Shown: positions 8,471 through 18,081 of the stretch, piece by piece
Position numbering within the stretch: the stretch's first letter is position 1
Layout of the letters: each line of letters begins with the position of its first letter
Origin: a bacterium
GTDB taxonomy: Bacteria; DRYD01
Direction: 5' to 3'
DNA length: 44,973 nucleotides
Assembly (NCBI GenBank): GCA_030549815.1
Contig: JAUQQQ010000001.1
Span: 154,873-199,845 of the forward strand
Position numbers and translations under genes: made by a program
Notes under the pieces: generated by a model
The model's input: only the letters and a program-made list of their open reading frames with translations
The model's database searches: none
Told to the model about the DNA's origin: nothing

Positions 8471-8539
8471 CGGCGTTTTGACTTACCTTTTGGTAAGTCC
8501 TTCGGCTACACGCCTCCAGTCGTTACAGGGCCAAAGGAG
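8471..8539 (-). repeat. Shared ribozyme-core segment, copy in intron L2449
   Basis: This copy is 67/69 identical to 7573-7641. One of the two differences (T to C at the 61st position) is compensated by a matching change in the partner strand at 9129-9138. Confidence 0.93.
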
Positions 8540-9120
8540 ATTTTATATCTTATACTCTCTATAACATAATCTCTTATTATTTCTATCAACTTATCTCTTT
8601 CTTTACTACAAAATACTAACACCGGATATCCTTTTTTAAACCTGTTTTTAGGTTTTAAATTATGTATTTCTTCTAAAGCTTTTAGCAATTTTTCTATACC
8701 TTCTTTATCATATTTTGGTAGATATATTTCGAGACATTTATTTTTGGTATCTATACTTCCATCATCCATAAACCACACTGCTAAAACCAGTGGATGCTTT
8801 AGGATGGTTTTTACATTTTCTGGTACCACTTTTTTTCCTTCTTTATAAAACCATCTTTTATATTTACCTAATATAGGTGATGAATGAGTTTGAAATCTAT
8901 AGTAATAGTATTCTTTTTGAAATTTAGGATTAAACCTTTTTATTAACTTTGGTTTGTCTTGCGCTAAGTTTTTTAATTTTTCATATTTCCAGAAAATGTA
9001 ATCTTTTTGTTTTGCTGAGTGTTCTATTTTAAGTCTTGCATTTTTTTTACCTGTTTTTTGTAAGTACGCGTCACCTAGTAAAGTTCCCCATATGATTAAT
9101 CTTTGTTCTTTAAGGATCAT
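8506..9120 (-). CDS. LAGLIDADG homing endonuclease of the 23S L2449 intron
   Basis: A 204-residue endonuclease with two LAGLIDADG motifs, LIIWGTLLGDAYLQ near residue 8 and LVLAVWFMDDGSID near residue 112. It belongs to the same single-chain LAGLIDADG_2 type as the L2511 enzyme, but the two proteins are quite diverged, while their ribozyme cores are nearly identical. The ATG at 9120 follows AAAGGAG with 8 nt between; that SD lies in the closing stem. The reading frame continues through the P7 5' region and ends at TAG inside the shared core, so its last ten residues are encoded by ribozyme sequence. Confidence 0.9.
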   Translation of the reverse strand: MILKEQRLIIWGTLLGDAYLQKTGKKNARLKIEHSAKQKDYIFWKYEKLKNLAQDKPKLIKRFNPKFQKEYYYYRFQTHSSPILGKYKRWFYKEGKKVVPENVKTILKHPLVLAVWFMDDGSIDTKNKCLEIYLPKYDKEGIEKLLKALEEIHNLKPKNRFKKGYPVLVFCSKERDKLIEIIRDYVIESIRYKISFGPVTTGGV

Positions 9121-9128
9121 TATTTACA

Positions 9129-9138
9129 CTCCTTTGGC
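9129..9138 (-). promoter_or_regulatory. Endonuclease SD buried in a 10-bp intron stem (L2449)
   Basis: Minus-strand GCCAAAGGAG includes the AAAGGAG site of the endonuclease. It pairs perfectly with CTCCTTTGGC (8530-8539). Compared with the sibling stem in L2511, the U-A pair is replaced by C-G, a compensatory change. Confidence 0.7.
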
Positions 9139-9748
9139 TTCCCTCGAGATTACCCCACGCTTTTTTTCAAGCAGGAGGGCTCCCTCGATATAAGCCGCGT
9201 TCTTGTAGATTGGTTTCCCAATCTACGGGACAACTGTTAGTTATCCCCGGAGTAACTTTTATCCGCTGAGCGACGGCCCTTCCATGCGGTGCCGCCGGAT
9301 CACTAAGCCCTGCTTTCGCAACTGCTCGAGGTGTCCCTCTCACAGTAAACCCGCCTTATGCCTTTGCACTCAACACCCGATTTCCGACCGGGCTGAGGCG
9401 AGCTTTGGACGCCTCCATTACCTTTTAGGAGGCCACTGCCCCAGTGAAACTGCCCACCTGGCATTGTCCGCACTTCGGCGTTAGTGTTTCCAGCTACCAA
9501 GGGTGGTATCCCAAGGGCGGCTCCGTGCCGACTGGCGTCGACACATCCCAGCCTCCCACCTATCCTGTACAAGGCAGCCAAAAACACAGTACCAGGCTAC
9601 AGTAAAGCTTCACAGGGTCTTTCCGTCTAGCTGCTGCTACCCTGCATCTTCACAGGGTGTGCAATTTCACCGTGCCCCTCCCCGAGACAGAGTCCCAGTC
9701 GTTACGCCTTTCATGCAGGCCACAACTTACGTGGCAAGGAACTTCGCT

Positions 9749-10484
9749 CACTTTATCCTTAACTTTCGTTAAGGAGTGGACTATATCTTATCTTTTGCTC
9801 CCGGTCCTCTTTCTTCACCACAAAGGAGTTGTTTCTTTAACTCTATTAATTTTTCTCTTTTTTGAGTATTCATCGAATTTACGATATCTATTATTTCAAC
9901 TAAACCATCAACTGTTAAATGATCTTTTCTTTTAATTTTATTTATTACTTTTCTGAATTTTATGAAATTTACATTTTTTATTGTTTTAAGAGGATTTTTT
10001 GTAAAGAAGTCGCATATTTTTTCTAAATGTTCCAATTTTCTTACTACATAACACCATCTATCATCATGATTTTTTTTAACGATGCCAAATCCGAAGAATT
10101 TTTTTATTGCATATAACACTTTTATATCTCTCTTATGTTGAACTATTACAAACTCTGGTAAAACCTGAAAACCATTTTTTAGATCTTTTTTTTGATTGAT
10201 TGATACATGAAAACATCCTTCTCCATCCACAAATCCGACTATCCAATCTTTTGTTAGCTTCATTTTTCCCTCCTTCGTTGGTGAAGGAGCAAAAGATATT
10301 AGCGTATAGTCTCTGAGGATCCCCTCTTTTATAAGAGGGTTTCCTGCGGGTTACCCAATCCCATCGGATTTTTACTATTCTATAAAGAATAGTACCGTGG
10401 GCTCTTGGAGGATTTTATCCTCCCTCTGCACAAAGCAGAGACAGGGCTTTCCCGCATATAGCTAATTTCAGGCAACGATTAGTT
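9749..10484 (-). mobile_element. Group I intron in 23S, insertion after E. coli position about 1931
   Basis: The 5' exon ends GGTCCTAAGGT and the 3' exon resumes AGCGAAGTTCCTTGCC. P1 pairs exon AGGU with intron GCCU (U-G at the splice site), and the intron ends in G. The classical conserved elements are present: CTCAGAGACTATACGC (R, near 10303-10320) and AAGATATAGTCC (S, near 9778-9789). The ORF lies between R and S, so in the P8 loop. It is closed by a perfect 13-bp stem, GGAGCAAAAGATA at 9789-9801 with its complement at 10286-10298. Length is 736 nt. Confidence 0.93.
9781..10263 (-). CDS. Single-motif LAGLIDADG homing endonuclease of the 23S L1931 intron
   Basis: A 160-residue protein with one LAGLIDADG motif, DWIVGFVDGEGCFHVS at residues 6-21. 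It would act as a homodimer like I-CreI (LAGLIDADG_1 type). The catalytic acid is the D of DGEG. GAAGGAGGG lies just before the ATG at 10263. The 3' end of the ORF contains one strand of the P8 stem, and its stop codon lies in the S element, so protein and ribozyme share bases. Confidence 0.9.
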   Translation of the reverse strand: MKLTKDWIVGFVDGEGCFHVSINQKKDLKNGFQVLPEFVIVQHKRDIKVLYAIKKFFGFGIVKKNHDDRWCYVVRKLEHLEKICDFFTKNPLKTIKNVNFIKFRKVINKIKRKDHLTVDGLVEIIDIVNSMNTQKREKLIELKKQLLCGEERGPGAKDKI

Positions 10485-10498
10485 ACCTTAGGACCGTT

Positions 10499-11280
10499 CA
10501 TTCTGTTACTTTCCCCTTTTCGGGTACTGACCATAGGTTTTTGCCTATGGCGGCTATACCTTTCGGTATAGCTCTGCACATCGCTGTGCAGATCGGACCA
10601 TATCTTGTTGCAGAATTACCTCTGCAACTCCGGCGTATGGTCTCTGAGGATATATTATTCTTCCCAACTATTCAAAATTTCTTCGTCAGTATACTTACTT
10701 TTTATTTTTTTTCTCAGTTTTAGAATCTCCTTTAATTGTTCTTTGGTTAGTTTTTTAGACGAAGTTAAAATTTCTACTATTTTTTTGAATTTAGAGAAAT
10801 CATTTTTTTTGGTAGCTGATAGGAAACCAAACCTATTGAAAAAAGGTATAACATTTTCTCTTATAGAGTTGATATTGTTTACTTCGTAATACCATACTCC
10901 GTCTTTTCTTTGTCGTAACACTCCACATTTAAGATATCTTTTCATTAATGCAAGCACTGTAGGATCTTTTTGAGATACATTAAACACTGGAGTTATTTTC
11001 CATTTATTCTTATAATCTTCGCGTGGTCTAAAGACCACCATAAAACTACCTTCTCCATCAACAAAACCTGCTATATAATAACCTATATTGGTTGGTATTT
11101 CCTTTATTTTAAGCATAATTTAATTACTTTGGGAAGAATAATATCTTTCCTGCTGATTGTCCGCGACCTACTATTTTTACTGCCACCTTCTTCGCCAAAA
11201 CTGGCTAGTGGCGAGTAAGTAGGTATACTCGGACTTCCCAGCATATAGCCGGATTTTTTTACGTAACTACAGACGGTTCT
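10499..11280 (-). mobile_element. Group I intron in 23S helix 69, insertion after E. coli position about 1917
   Basis: The 5' exon ends CGGCCGTAACTAT and the 3' exon resumes AACGGTCCTAAGG. P1 is unusually strong: exon CGUAACUAU pairs over nine positions with intron GUAGUUACG, ending in the required U-G. The intron ends in G. R (TCAGAGACCATACGCC near 10631-10647) and S (AAGATATGGTCC near 10596-10607) elements are clear. The ORF lies upstream of R in the loop of a perfect 16-bp stem (10652-10667 with 11129-11144), so probably in P6. Length is 782 nt. Position 1917 is also used by a Coxiella burnetii intron (established knowledge, from memory). Confidence 0.93.
10655..11116 (-). CDS. Single-motif LAGLIDADG homing endonuclease of the 23S L1917 intron
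   Basis: A 153-residue homing endonuclease with one LAGLIDADG motif, YYIAGFVDGEGSFMVV at residues 13-28, hence a probable homodimer of the LAGLIDADG_1 type. It resembles the L1931 enzyme in organisation (DGEG-F, then K-W-v-P-F-vsQKD). No strong ribosome binding site is seen before the ATG at 11116; an earlier start is excluded by the stem and the exon. The frame ends at the base of the 16-bp stem. Confidence 0.88.
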   Translation of the reverse strand: MLKIKEIPTNIGYYIAGFVDGEGSFMVVFRPREDYKNKWKITPVFNVSQKDPTVLALMKRYLKCGVLRQRKDGVWYYEVNNINSIRENVIPFFNRFGFLSATKKNDFSKFKKIVEILTSSKKLTKEQLKEILKLRKKIKSKYTDEEILNSWEE

Positions 11281-12040
11281 ATAGTTACGGCCGCCGTTTA
11301 CCCGGGCTTAGGATCAGACCTTCGCGGAGAGAACTCCGCTAAGCCCTCACCGTAACCTTCGGGCACCGGGCAGGCGTCAGCCCCTATACATCGCCTTACG
11401 GCTTAGCAGAAACCTGTGTTTTTGATAAACAGTCGCCAGGACCGCTTAGCTGCGACCTCTGCACTTGCGTGCAGGAGGCACCCCTTCTCCCGAAGTTACG
11501 GGGCCAATTTGCCGAGTTCCTTAGGGAGGGTTCTCACGCGCGCCTTAGCATACTCTGCCCGTCCACCAGTGTCGGTTTCCGGTACGGGCTATACTTACCA
11601 TCCATTTCGGTCTTTTCTTGGACGTTAGCTTACCTAGTAGTCCCCGAAGGGACGTCCTGGTTCGGCTTGCGCCTACCCACCGAGCATACCACCTGCCCGT
11701 AAGGCTTAACTAACGCCGCAACCGAAACTTCAGCGGTAAGTATAGGGGACGGAATATTAACCGTCTGTCCATTCGGCTACCCCTTTCGGGTTGACCTTAG
11801 GTCCCGCCTAACCCAACGCCGACGAACGTTGCGTTGGAAACCTTGGACTTGCGGCGGACAGGATTCTCACCTGTCTTTACGCTACTCATGCCTGCATTCG
11901 CACTTCCACACTCTGTCACCCGAGCTTACGCTCTAAGCTTGATAGTGTGGAACGCTCCCCTACCGCTTGCAAACCTATGTTTGCAAGCCCATAGCTTCGG
12001 CACCAGGCTTAAGCCCCGATGAATCTTCGGCGCGTTTCTC

Positions 12041-12074
<34 letters not shown>

Positions 12075-12695
12075 ATAGCTGCTTCTAAGCTAACCTCCTG
12101 GCTGTCTCCGGAGAAACACTTCCTTCTACACTTAGCCTGGATTTGGGGGCCTTAGCTGATGGTCTGGGCTCATTCCCTCTTGACCACGGACCTTATCGCT
12201 CGCAGTCTCACTGCCCCTTCACCTTAGCGGTATTCGGAGTTTGTCGAGGTTTGGTAGGCTGTTAACCCCCTAGCCTCAACAGTGCTCTACCCCCGCTAAG
12301 TTTAAACGGGACGCTGCGCCTAGACGCATTTCGGGGAGAACCAGCTATCACGGAACGCGATTGGCTTTTCACCGCTATCCCCACCTCATCGGACGGTTTT
12401 GCAACACCGACCCGTTCGCGCCTCCCGACGGTTTTGGCCGTCGTTCACACTGAGCAGGGATAGATCGTCCCGTTTCGGGTCTGCCGCCAGCGACTATTGG
12501 CCCTATTCAGACCATTCGCTTTCGCTACGGCTCCAGGTATAACACCCCTTAGCCTTGCCACTGACGACAACTCGCAGGCTCATTAGGCAAAAGGCACGCT
12601 CTCAAGTGCTTACCATCCCGTAAGCAACTCTCGAACGGTTTGTAGGTCCGCAATTTCAGGTCCTATTTCACTCCCCTACCCGGGGTACTTTTCAG

Positions 12696-12727
<32 letters not shown>

Positions 12728-13294
12728 GCAAGGAGTATTTAGCCTTGGAGGATGGTCCCCCCAGATTCACACAGGATTCCACGTGTCCCGTGCTACTTGG
12801 GAATACTACCCAGGTTAATCTATTATTTTTCGCATACGGGGCTTTCACCCTCTATGGCAGGCCATTCCAGACCTCTTCTGCTAAATAATAGATTAAACCC
12901 GAAAGCTTGGCAGAGCTTTCCGGTAGTATCCCACGACCCCGCTACTACAACGGCTGCCACCTTTAACATAGTAACGGTTTAGGCTTTTCCCCGTTCGCTC
13001 GCCGCTACTAAGGGAATCTCATTTTGATTTCTTTTCCTGTCCCTACTGAGATGTTTCACTTCGGGACGTTGTTTAAGCCCTAAGAAGGGCAGGTTTCCCC
13101 TTCGGAGACGCCCGGATCACAGCTTCCTTACCAGCTCCCCGAGCATTTCGGCGGTTAAGGAACCGTCCTTAATTCTCCTTGCGCCAAGCCATCCATTACG
13201 GACCCTTACTAAATTATGATTACTTACTATTCACTTATCCCTATCTCTATTTTAATGAGGATAGCTAACAAAATAGGTTTGATAAATTAATCCT

Positions 13295-14810
<1,516 letters not shown>

Positions 14811-14965
14811 GTATTTGAATCATTTTTGAGTTTTCCAAAAAATACTGCTTTGCAGCAGCTTTTTAGGGATCCTATTGATTACCCCTATTTTTTTTCTTCT
14901 CGGCCGCCCCTTTTAGGGGCTCCACTAATATATTTTTTACCTCCCACCCTAACCTACCTCTATTT
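14811..14965 (-). other. 16S leader region with hairpins
   Basis: Between the presumed promoter and 16S the minus strand has a GC hairpin GCCCCTAAAAGGGGC (14906-14920) followed by a purine-rich stretch, and a second small hairpin CTGCTGCAAAGCAG near 14851. Neither is followed by a T run, so they look like leader or processing structures rather than terminators. Confidence 0.4.
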
Positions 14966-14995
14966 TTTATACTAAAATTCATTGATTTTTATCAA
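14966..14995 (-). promoter_or_regulatory. Probable rRNA operon promoter
   Basis: Minus strand TTGATA (14995-14990), an 18-nt spacer, then TATAAA (14971-14966). It is about 155 nt upstream of the 16S gene. The -35 box overlaps a small inverted repeat, ATTGAT-4 nt-ATCAAT (14981-14996). I see no better candidate nearby, but AT-rich sequence gives such boxes easily. Confidence 0.45.
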
Positions 14996-15094
14996 TAAAT
15001 TTTATAAATTTAAAAATCCACAAATTACTTACAAAAACATAATTATTAAATGTTAATTACTCTACTTACCACAACATAATGCAATATAAATAGA

Positions 15095-15133
15095 AAAATT
15101 CTAAGGATAATATTTATGTAAAGTTAGAATTTT
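15095..15133 (-). terminator. AT-rich hairpin after the PCC-domain gene
   Basis: Perfect 10-nt arms aaaattctaa (15095-15104) and ttagaatttt (15124-15133) enclose a 19-nt loop. On the minus strand the second arm continues into TTTTT. It begins 22 nt after the stop of the PCC-domain gene and probably ends the thrS operon. It is weak in GC. Confidence 0.4.
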
Positions 15134-15155
15134 AGAAAAAAAGACCCAACACTAA

Positions 15156-15590
15156 TTAAGGCTTCCACAAAAACAACCCAAAATCATTATCTTTTACACG
15201 CTCTATCCTATCGGATATCGTAAAAATAACCACTTCTAAAGTAACACTAACAACTGCTCTTTTTAAATGACCCCCAAACAACCTCATCTCCCTATCCGAT
15301 AAAGATATATGAGCATGTATAACAGGCTTGCTCTCACCATAAATATAGGAAATATTACCTATTAAACTAACAACTTCCAACTCCTCTTTCATTTCCTTAT
15401 CAATATAACTCTTTGATTGCAAATCAAAATAAGAAATAACAACATCCTTAACAGCACCTATACCGTAAAAAAAACCAGACTCTATACCTAATTTTCCAAC
15501 AAGCAATTCTAAAGAAGAAATAACCTCATCATCCCTATCCATCCTAACAACAACAGCTTTTTTATCCATACTAACCTCATAAAACTTCAT
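15156..15590 (-). CDS. PCC/DUF296 domain protein
   Basis: The 144-residue protein is a single PCC (plants and prokaryotes conserved, DUF296) domain. Family features visible are the LGIESGFFYGIGAVKDVVIS strand-turn, the long strand EVVSLIGNISY, and VIHAHISLSD with GGHLKRAVVSVTLEVVI near the C-terminus, where the conserved histidines may bind metal. In prokaryotes the stand-alone protein has no firmly settled role; in plants the domain is fused to AT-hooks. It starts 2 nt after the KhtT-like gene, so it shares the thrS operon. Confidence 0.85.
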   Translation of the reverse strand: MKFYEVSMDKKAVVVRMDRDDEVISSLELLVGKLGIESGFFYGIGAVKDVVISYFDLQSKSYIDKEMKEELEVVSLIGNISYIYGESKPVIHAHISLSDREMRLFGGHLKRAVVSVTLEVVIFTISDRIERVKDNDFGLFLWKP

Positions 15591-15592
15591 AA

Positions 15593-16066
15593 TTAAACCT
15601 CCTTAATGTACTTCTCCAACAAAACTAATTGATTCCTATTACCTATACATACAATAACATCATTGGGCAAAAACTTAAAATCGTAAGGATCCGGATTAGG
15701 TATTAACTCATTATTCCTATACACGGCAACAACAGAAACACCTGTCTTCTTTCTTATCTCCAAATCAGATATAGATTTCCCCACAAAGATACTACTATCA
15801 GGAATCTTTATCCACTCAAAAATCAAACTCTTCTGAATATACTCAATCTTATCTTTACTAATAGTCTGATATATAGCTTCAGTAAGAATTAAACCAATCT
15901 TCTTTGCTTCATCAGGAGTCAAAGTAACTTCAAAAAAAATCTCATCATCCCGATTAAAATAAATCTGCTTATTACCAGTATCCTGAACAATAATATTTAT
16001 TTCCCACTCAGCAGTCTTTACAATATATTTCTTACCTATCCCAGGTAACTCCAATTCTTCAAACAT
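15593..16066 (-). CDS. KhtT/TrkA-C domain regulatory subunit of a cation antiporter
   Basis: The start MFEELELPGIGKKYIVKT and a C-terminal RCK_C/TrkA-C domain (GKSISDLEIRKKTGVSVVAV, then PNDVIVCIGNRNQL) resemble KhtT/AmhM, cytosolic nucleotide- or ion-sensing subunits of K+/H+ antiporters. I place the start at 16066, not 16093: this gives the family-like N-terminus and an 8-nt overlap with thrS. The partner membrane antiporter (KhtU) is not in this window, which leaves its target unknown. It is 157 residues, normal for KhtT. Confidence 0.75.
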   Translation of the reverse strand: MFEELELPGIGKKYIVKTAEWEINIIVQDTGNKQIYFNRDDEIFFEVTLTPDEAKKIGLILTEAIYQTISKDKIEYIQKSLIFEWIKIPDSSIFVGKSISDLEIRKKTGVSVVAVYRNNELIPNPDPYDFKFLPNDVIVCIGNRNQLVLLEKYIKEV

Positions 16067-17936
16067 AGAAAAACTTAGAAATAAAATCGTCAATCTTCAT
16101 CTGTCCCAAATCACCAACGCCTTTCTGCCTAACAGAAATAACCGAATTTTCCACTTCCTTCTGACCTATAATAATCATCAAAGGAATTTTTTGAGTTTCA
16201 GCATACCTTATCTTATACCCAAGCTTTTCTGCATCATCAAAAACTTCAACCCTTATATTTCTACTAATTAAATAATTATAAACCTCGAATGCATACTCAT
16301 TAAACTTCTGAGATACAGGTAAAACAGCAACTTGCACAGGAGCTAACCAAATAGGAAACTCTCCGTTATAATGCTCTATCAAAATTCCCAAAAACCTCTC
16401 AAATGATCCCAATATTGCTCTGTGAATCATTACAGGCGTATGCTTTGAATTATCAGGTCCGATATAACTAATCCCGAATCTAAGCGGCAGATTAAAATCA
16501 AGCTGAATTGTAGAACATTGCCAAGTCCTACCCAAAGCATCAGTAATCTCCACATCTATCTTAGGACCATAAAAAGCACCTTCACCCTCATTTACAGTAT
16601 ACTTAACACCTGATTTCTCCAGAGCATTTTTTAAAGCATTCTCCGCTTCATCCCATAAATCCATACTACCAACAAACTCGTCAGGACGTGTACTCAAATA
16701 TACCTTATAATCTTCAAAGCCAAACTTTTCTAATATTTCTTTAGTCAAACTTATTAGAGCAGTTATTTCACTTTCCACTTGATCGGGCGTGCAAAATATA
16801 TGAGCATCATCCTGTGTAAACCCTCTTACCCTAAGCAAACCATGTAAGACACCCGATTTCTCATACCTATAAACCGTCCCATATTCAGCGATCCTCAAAG
16901 GTAAATCCTTATAACTTCTTGTTTTACTTTCAAATATCTTTATATGAAAAGGACAATTCATAGGCTTAACAGCAAATTCTAAATCTTCCTCAGTCTTCAT
17001 AATAGGAAACATGTATTTGTTATAAACAGACAAATGCCCACTAATCCTCCATAATTCTGCATTAGCTATATGGGGGGTTCTGACAAATAAATAACCGGCC
17101 TTTTCTAATTTTCTCCTCAAAAATTCTTCAATAACATACCTTATTTTTTCTCCCTTCGGCAACCAAATGACTAAACCCCCACCAATCAAAGGGTCTATCT
17201 CAAATAATTCTAACTGCCTACCAAGAACACGATGATCCCTTTTCTTAGCTTCCTCTCTTCTTTCTAAAAATTTTTTCAATTCTTCTTCTGTAAAGAAAGC
17301 AGTTCCATATATTCTTTGCAACATCTTATTTTTTTCATCACCTTTCCAATAAGCTCCACTGACAGACAAAAGCTTAAAAAACTTGATTTTACCGGTTGAA
17401 CTAACATGAGGTCCCCTACACAAATCAACAAACTCTCCCTGTCGATAAATCGAAACAACACTTTCCGGTATATCTTCTTTTAACATCAAAACTTTGTAAT
17501 CCTCTCCAAGTTTCTTAAACAATTCTATAGCATCTTCCTTAGTAATTTCTTCCCTTGTAATAACCAAATCTTCCTGAACAATCTTTTTCATTTCTTCTTC
17601 AATATTTAACAGGTCATCCTCAGATATCGGATTTTCAAAATCTATATCATAATAAAAGCCAATATCAACAGGAGGACCTATTGTTATCTTTGCCTTATCT
17701 TTGTATATTCTTTTAATTGCTTGAGCCATTAAATGTGCTGCACTGTGTCTCAAAACTTCTAACGATACAGGATCATTCTTATCATAAACTTCTACATCAA
17801 TATCCTCAGATAATACAAAGGATAAATCAACCAGTTTACCATTGACAGAAGCAACAATAAAATCATCAATATTGAAATTACTTTCCTTCAATAAATCCAC
17901 AATACTTTTTCCTTTTTTTCCTTTTATCTTAATCAT
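16059..17936 (-). CDS. thrS: Threonyl-tRNA synthetase
   Basis: Charges tRNA-Thr with threonine in the cytoplasm. An N-terminal TGS domain (residues 1-60) is followed by the editing domain with HSAAHLMAQAI (HxxxH) and DLCRGPHV, then the class II catalytic core: MNCPFHIKIF (zinc cysteine), YRYEKSGVLHGLLRVRGFTQ (motif 2), and HRAILGSFERFLGILIEHY (motif 3). The anticodon-binding domain runs from LAPVQVAVLPVS to the end. Length is 625 residues, normal. AAAGGAGTAGG lies upstream of the ATG. A perfect palindrome AACCGGTT at 17974-17981 lies in the promoter region and could be an operator. No T-box is visible. Confidence 0.97.
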   Translation of the reverse strand: MIKIKGKKGKSIVDLLKESNFNIDDFIVASVNGKLVDLSFVLSEDIDVEVYDKNDPVSLEVLRHSAAHLMAQAIKRIYKDKAKITIGPPVDIGFYYDIDFENPISEDDLLNIEEEMKKIVQEDLVITREEITKEDAIELFKKLGEDYKVLMLKEDIPESVVSIYRQGEFVDLCRGPHVSSTGKIKFFKLLSVSGAYWKGDEKNKMLQRIYGTAFFTEEELKKFLERREEAKKRDHRVLGRQLELFEIDPLIGGGLVIWLPKGEKIRYVIEEFLRRKLEKAGYLFVRTPHIANAELWRISGHLSVYNKYMFPIMKTEEDLEFAVKPMNCPFHIKIFESKTRSYKDLPLRIAEYGTVYRYEKSGVLHGLLRVRGFTQDDAHIFCTPDQVESEITALISLTKEILEKFGFEDYKVYLSTRPDEFVGSMDLWDEAENALKNALEKSGVKYTVNEGEGAFYGPKIDVEITDALGRTWQCSTIQLDFNLPLRFGISYIGPDNSKHTPVMIHRAILGSFERFLGILIEHYNGEFPIWLAPVQVAVLPVSQKFNEYAFEVYNYLISRNIRVEVFDDAEKLGYKIRYAETQKIPLMIIIGQKEVENSVISVRQKGVGDLGQMKIDDFISKFFYV

Positions 17937-18021
17937 AATGACCTACTCCTTTTACTCTTATATTTTTCTTTTAAACCGGTTAACTATCCTTTTCTTTTCC
18001 AACAAAAATAAAATTTCCAAC

Positions 18022-18051
18022 AAAAATAAAAAAGGGGGATAAAATCCCCCT
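18022..18051 (-). terminator. Strong intrinsic terminator of the glycine-rich protein gene
   Basis: Minus strand AGGGGGAT, a 3-nt loop, ATCCCCCT, then TTTTTATTTTT. It is GC-rich for this genome, starts 31 nt after the stop codon at 18082, and isolates this gene from thrS. The 17-nt unit ttccaacaaaaataaaa occurs twice just beyond it. Confidence 0.92.
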
Positions 18052-18081
18052 CTTTAACAAATTCAATGTTAGCAAATTAAT

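Larger units (their letters stand above)
8402..9242 (-). mobile_element. Group I intron in 23S, insertion after E. coli position about 2449
   Basis: The 5' exon ends CTCCGGGGAT and the 3' exon resumes AACAGGCTTGTGG, inside the peptidyl-transferase loop. P1 pairs exon GGGAU with intron GUCCC, giving the U-G pair at the splice site, and the last intron base is G. The core carries the 69-nt segment shared with intron L2511 and an S-type element (GATATAGTC near 8430-8440). At 841 nt it is the longest of the four. The endonuclease ORF sits in the loop of a 10-bp stem (8530-8539 with 9129-9138). Confidence 0.9.

Noticed and set aside
14906-14920. GC hairpin upstream of 16S as a terminator
   Set aside because: No T run follows on either strand; read on the minus strand it is followed by a purine-rich stretch, so a leader structure is more likely.
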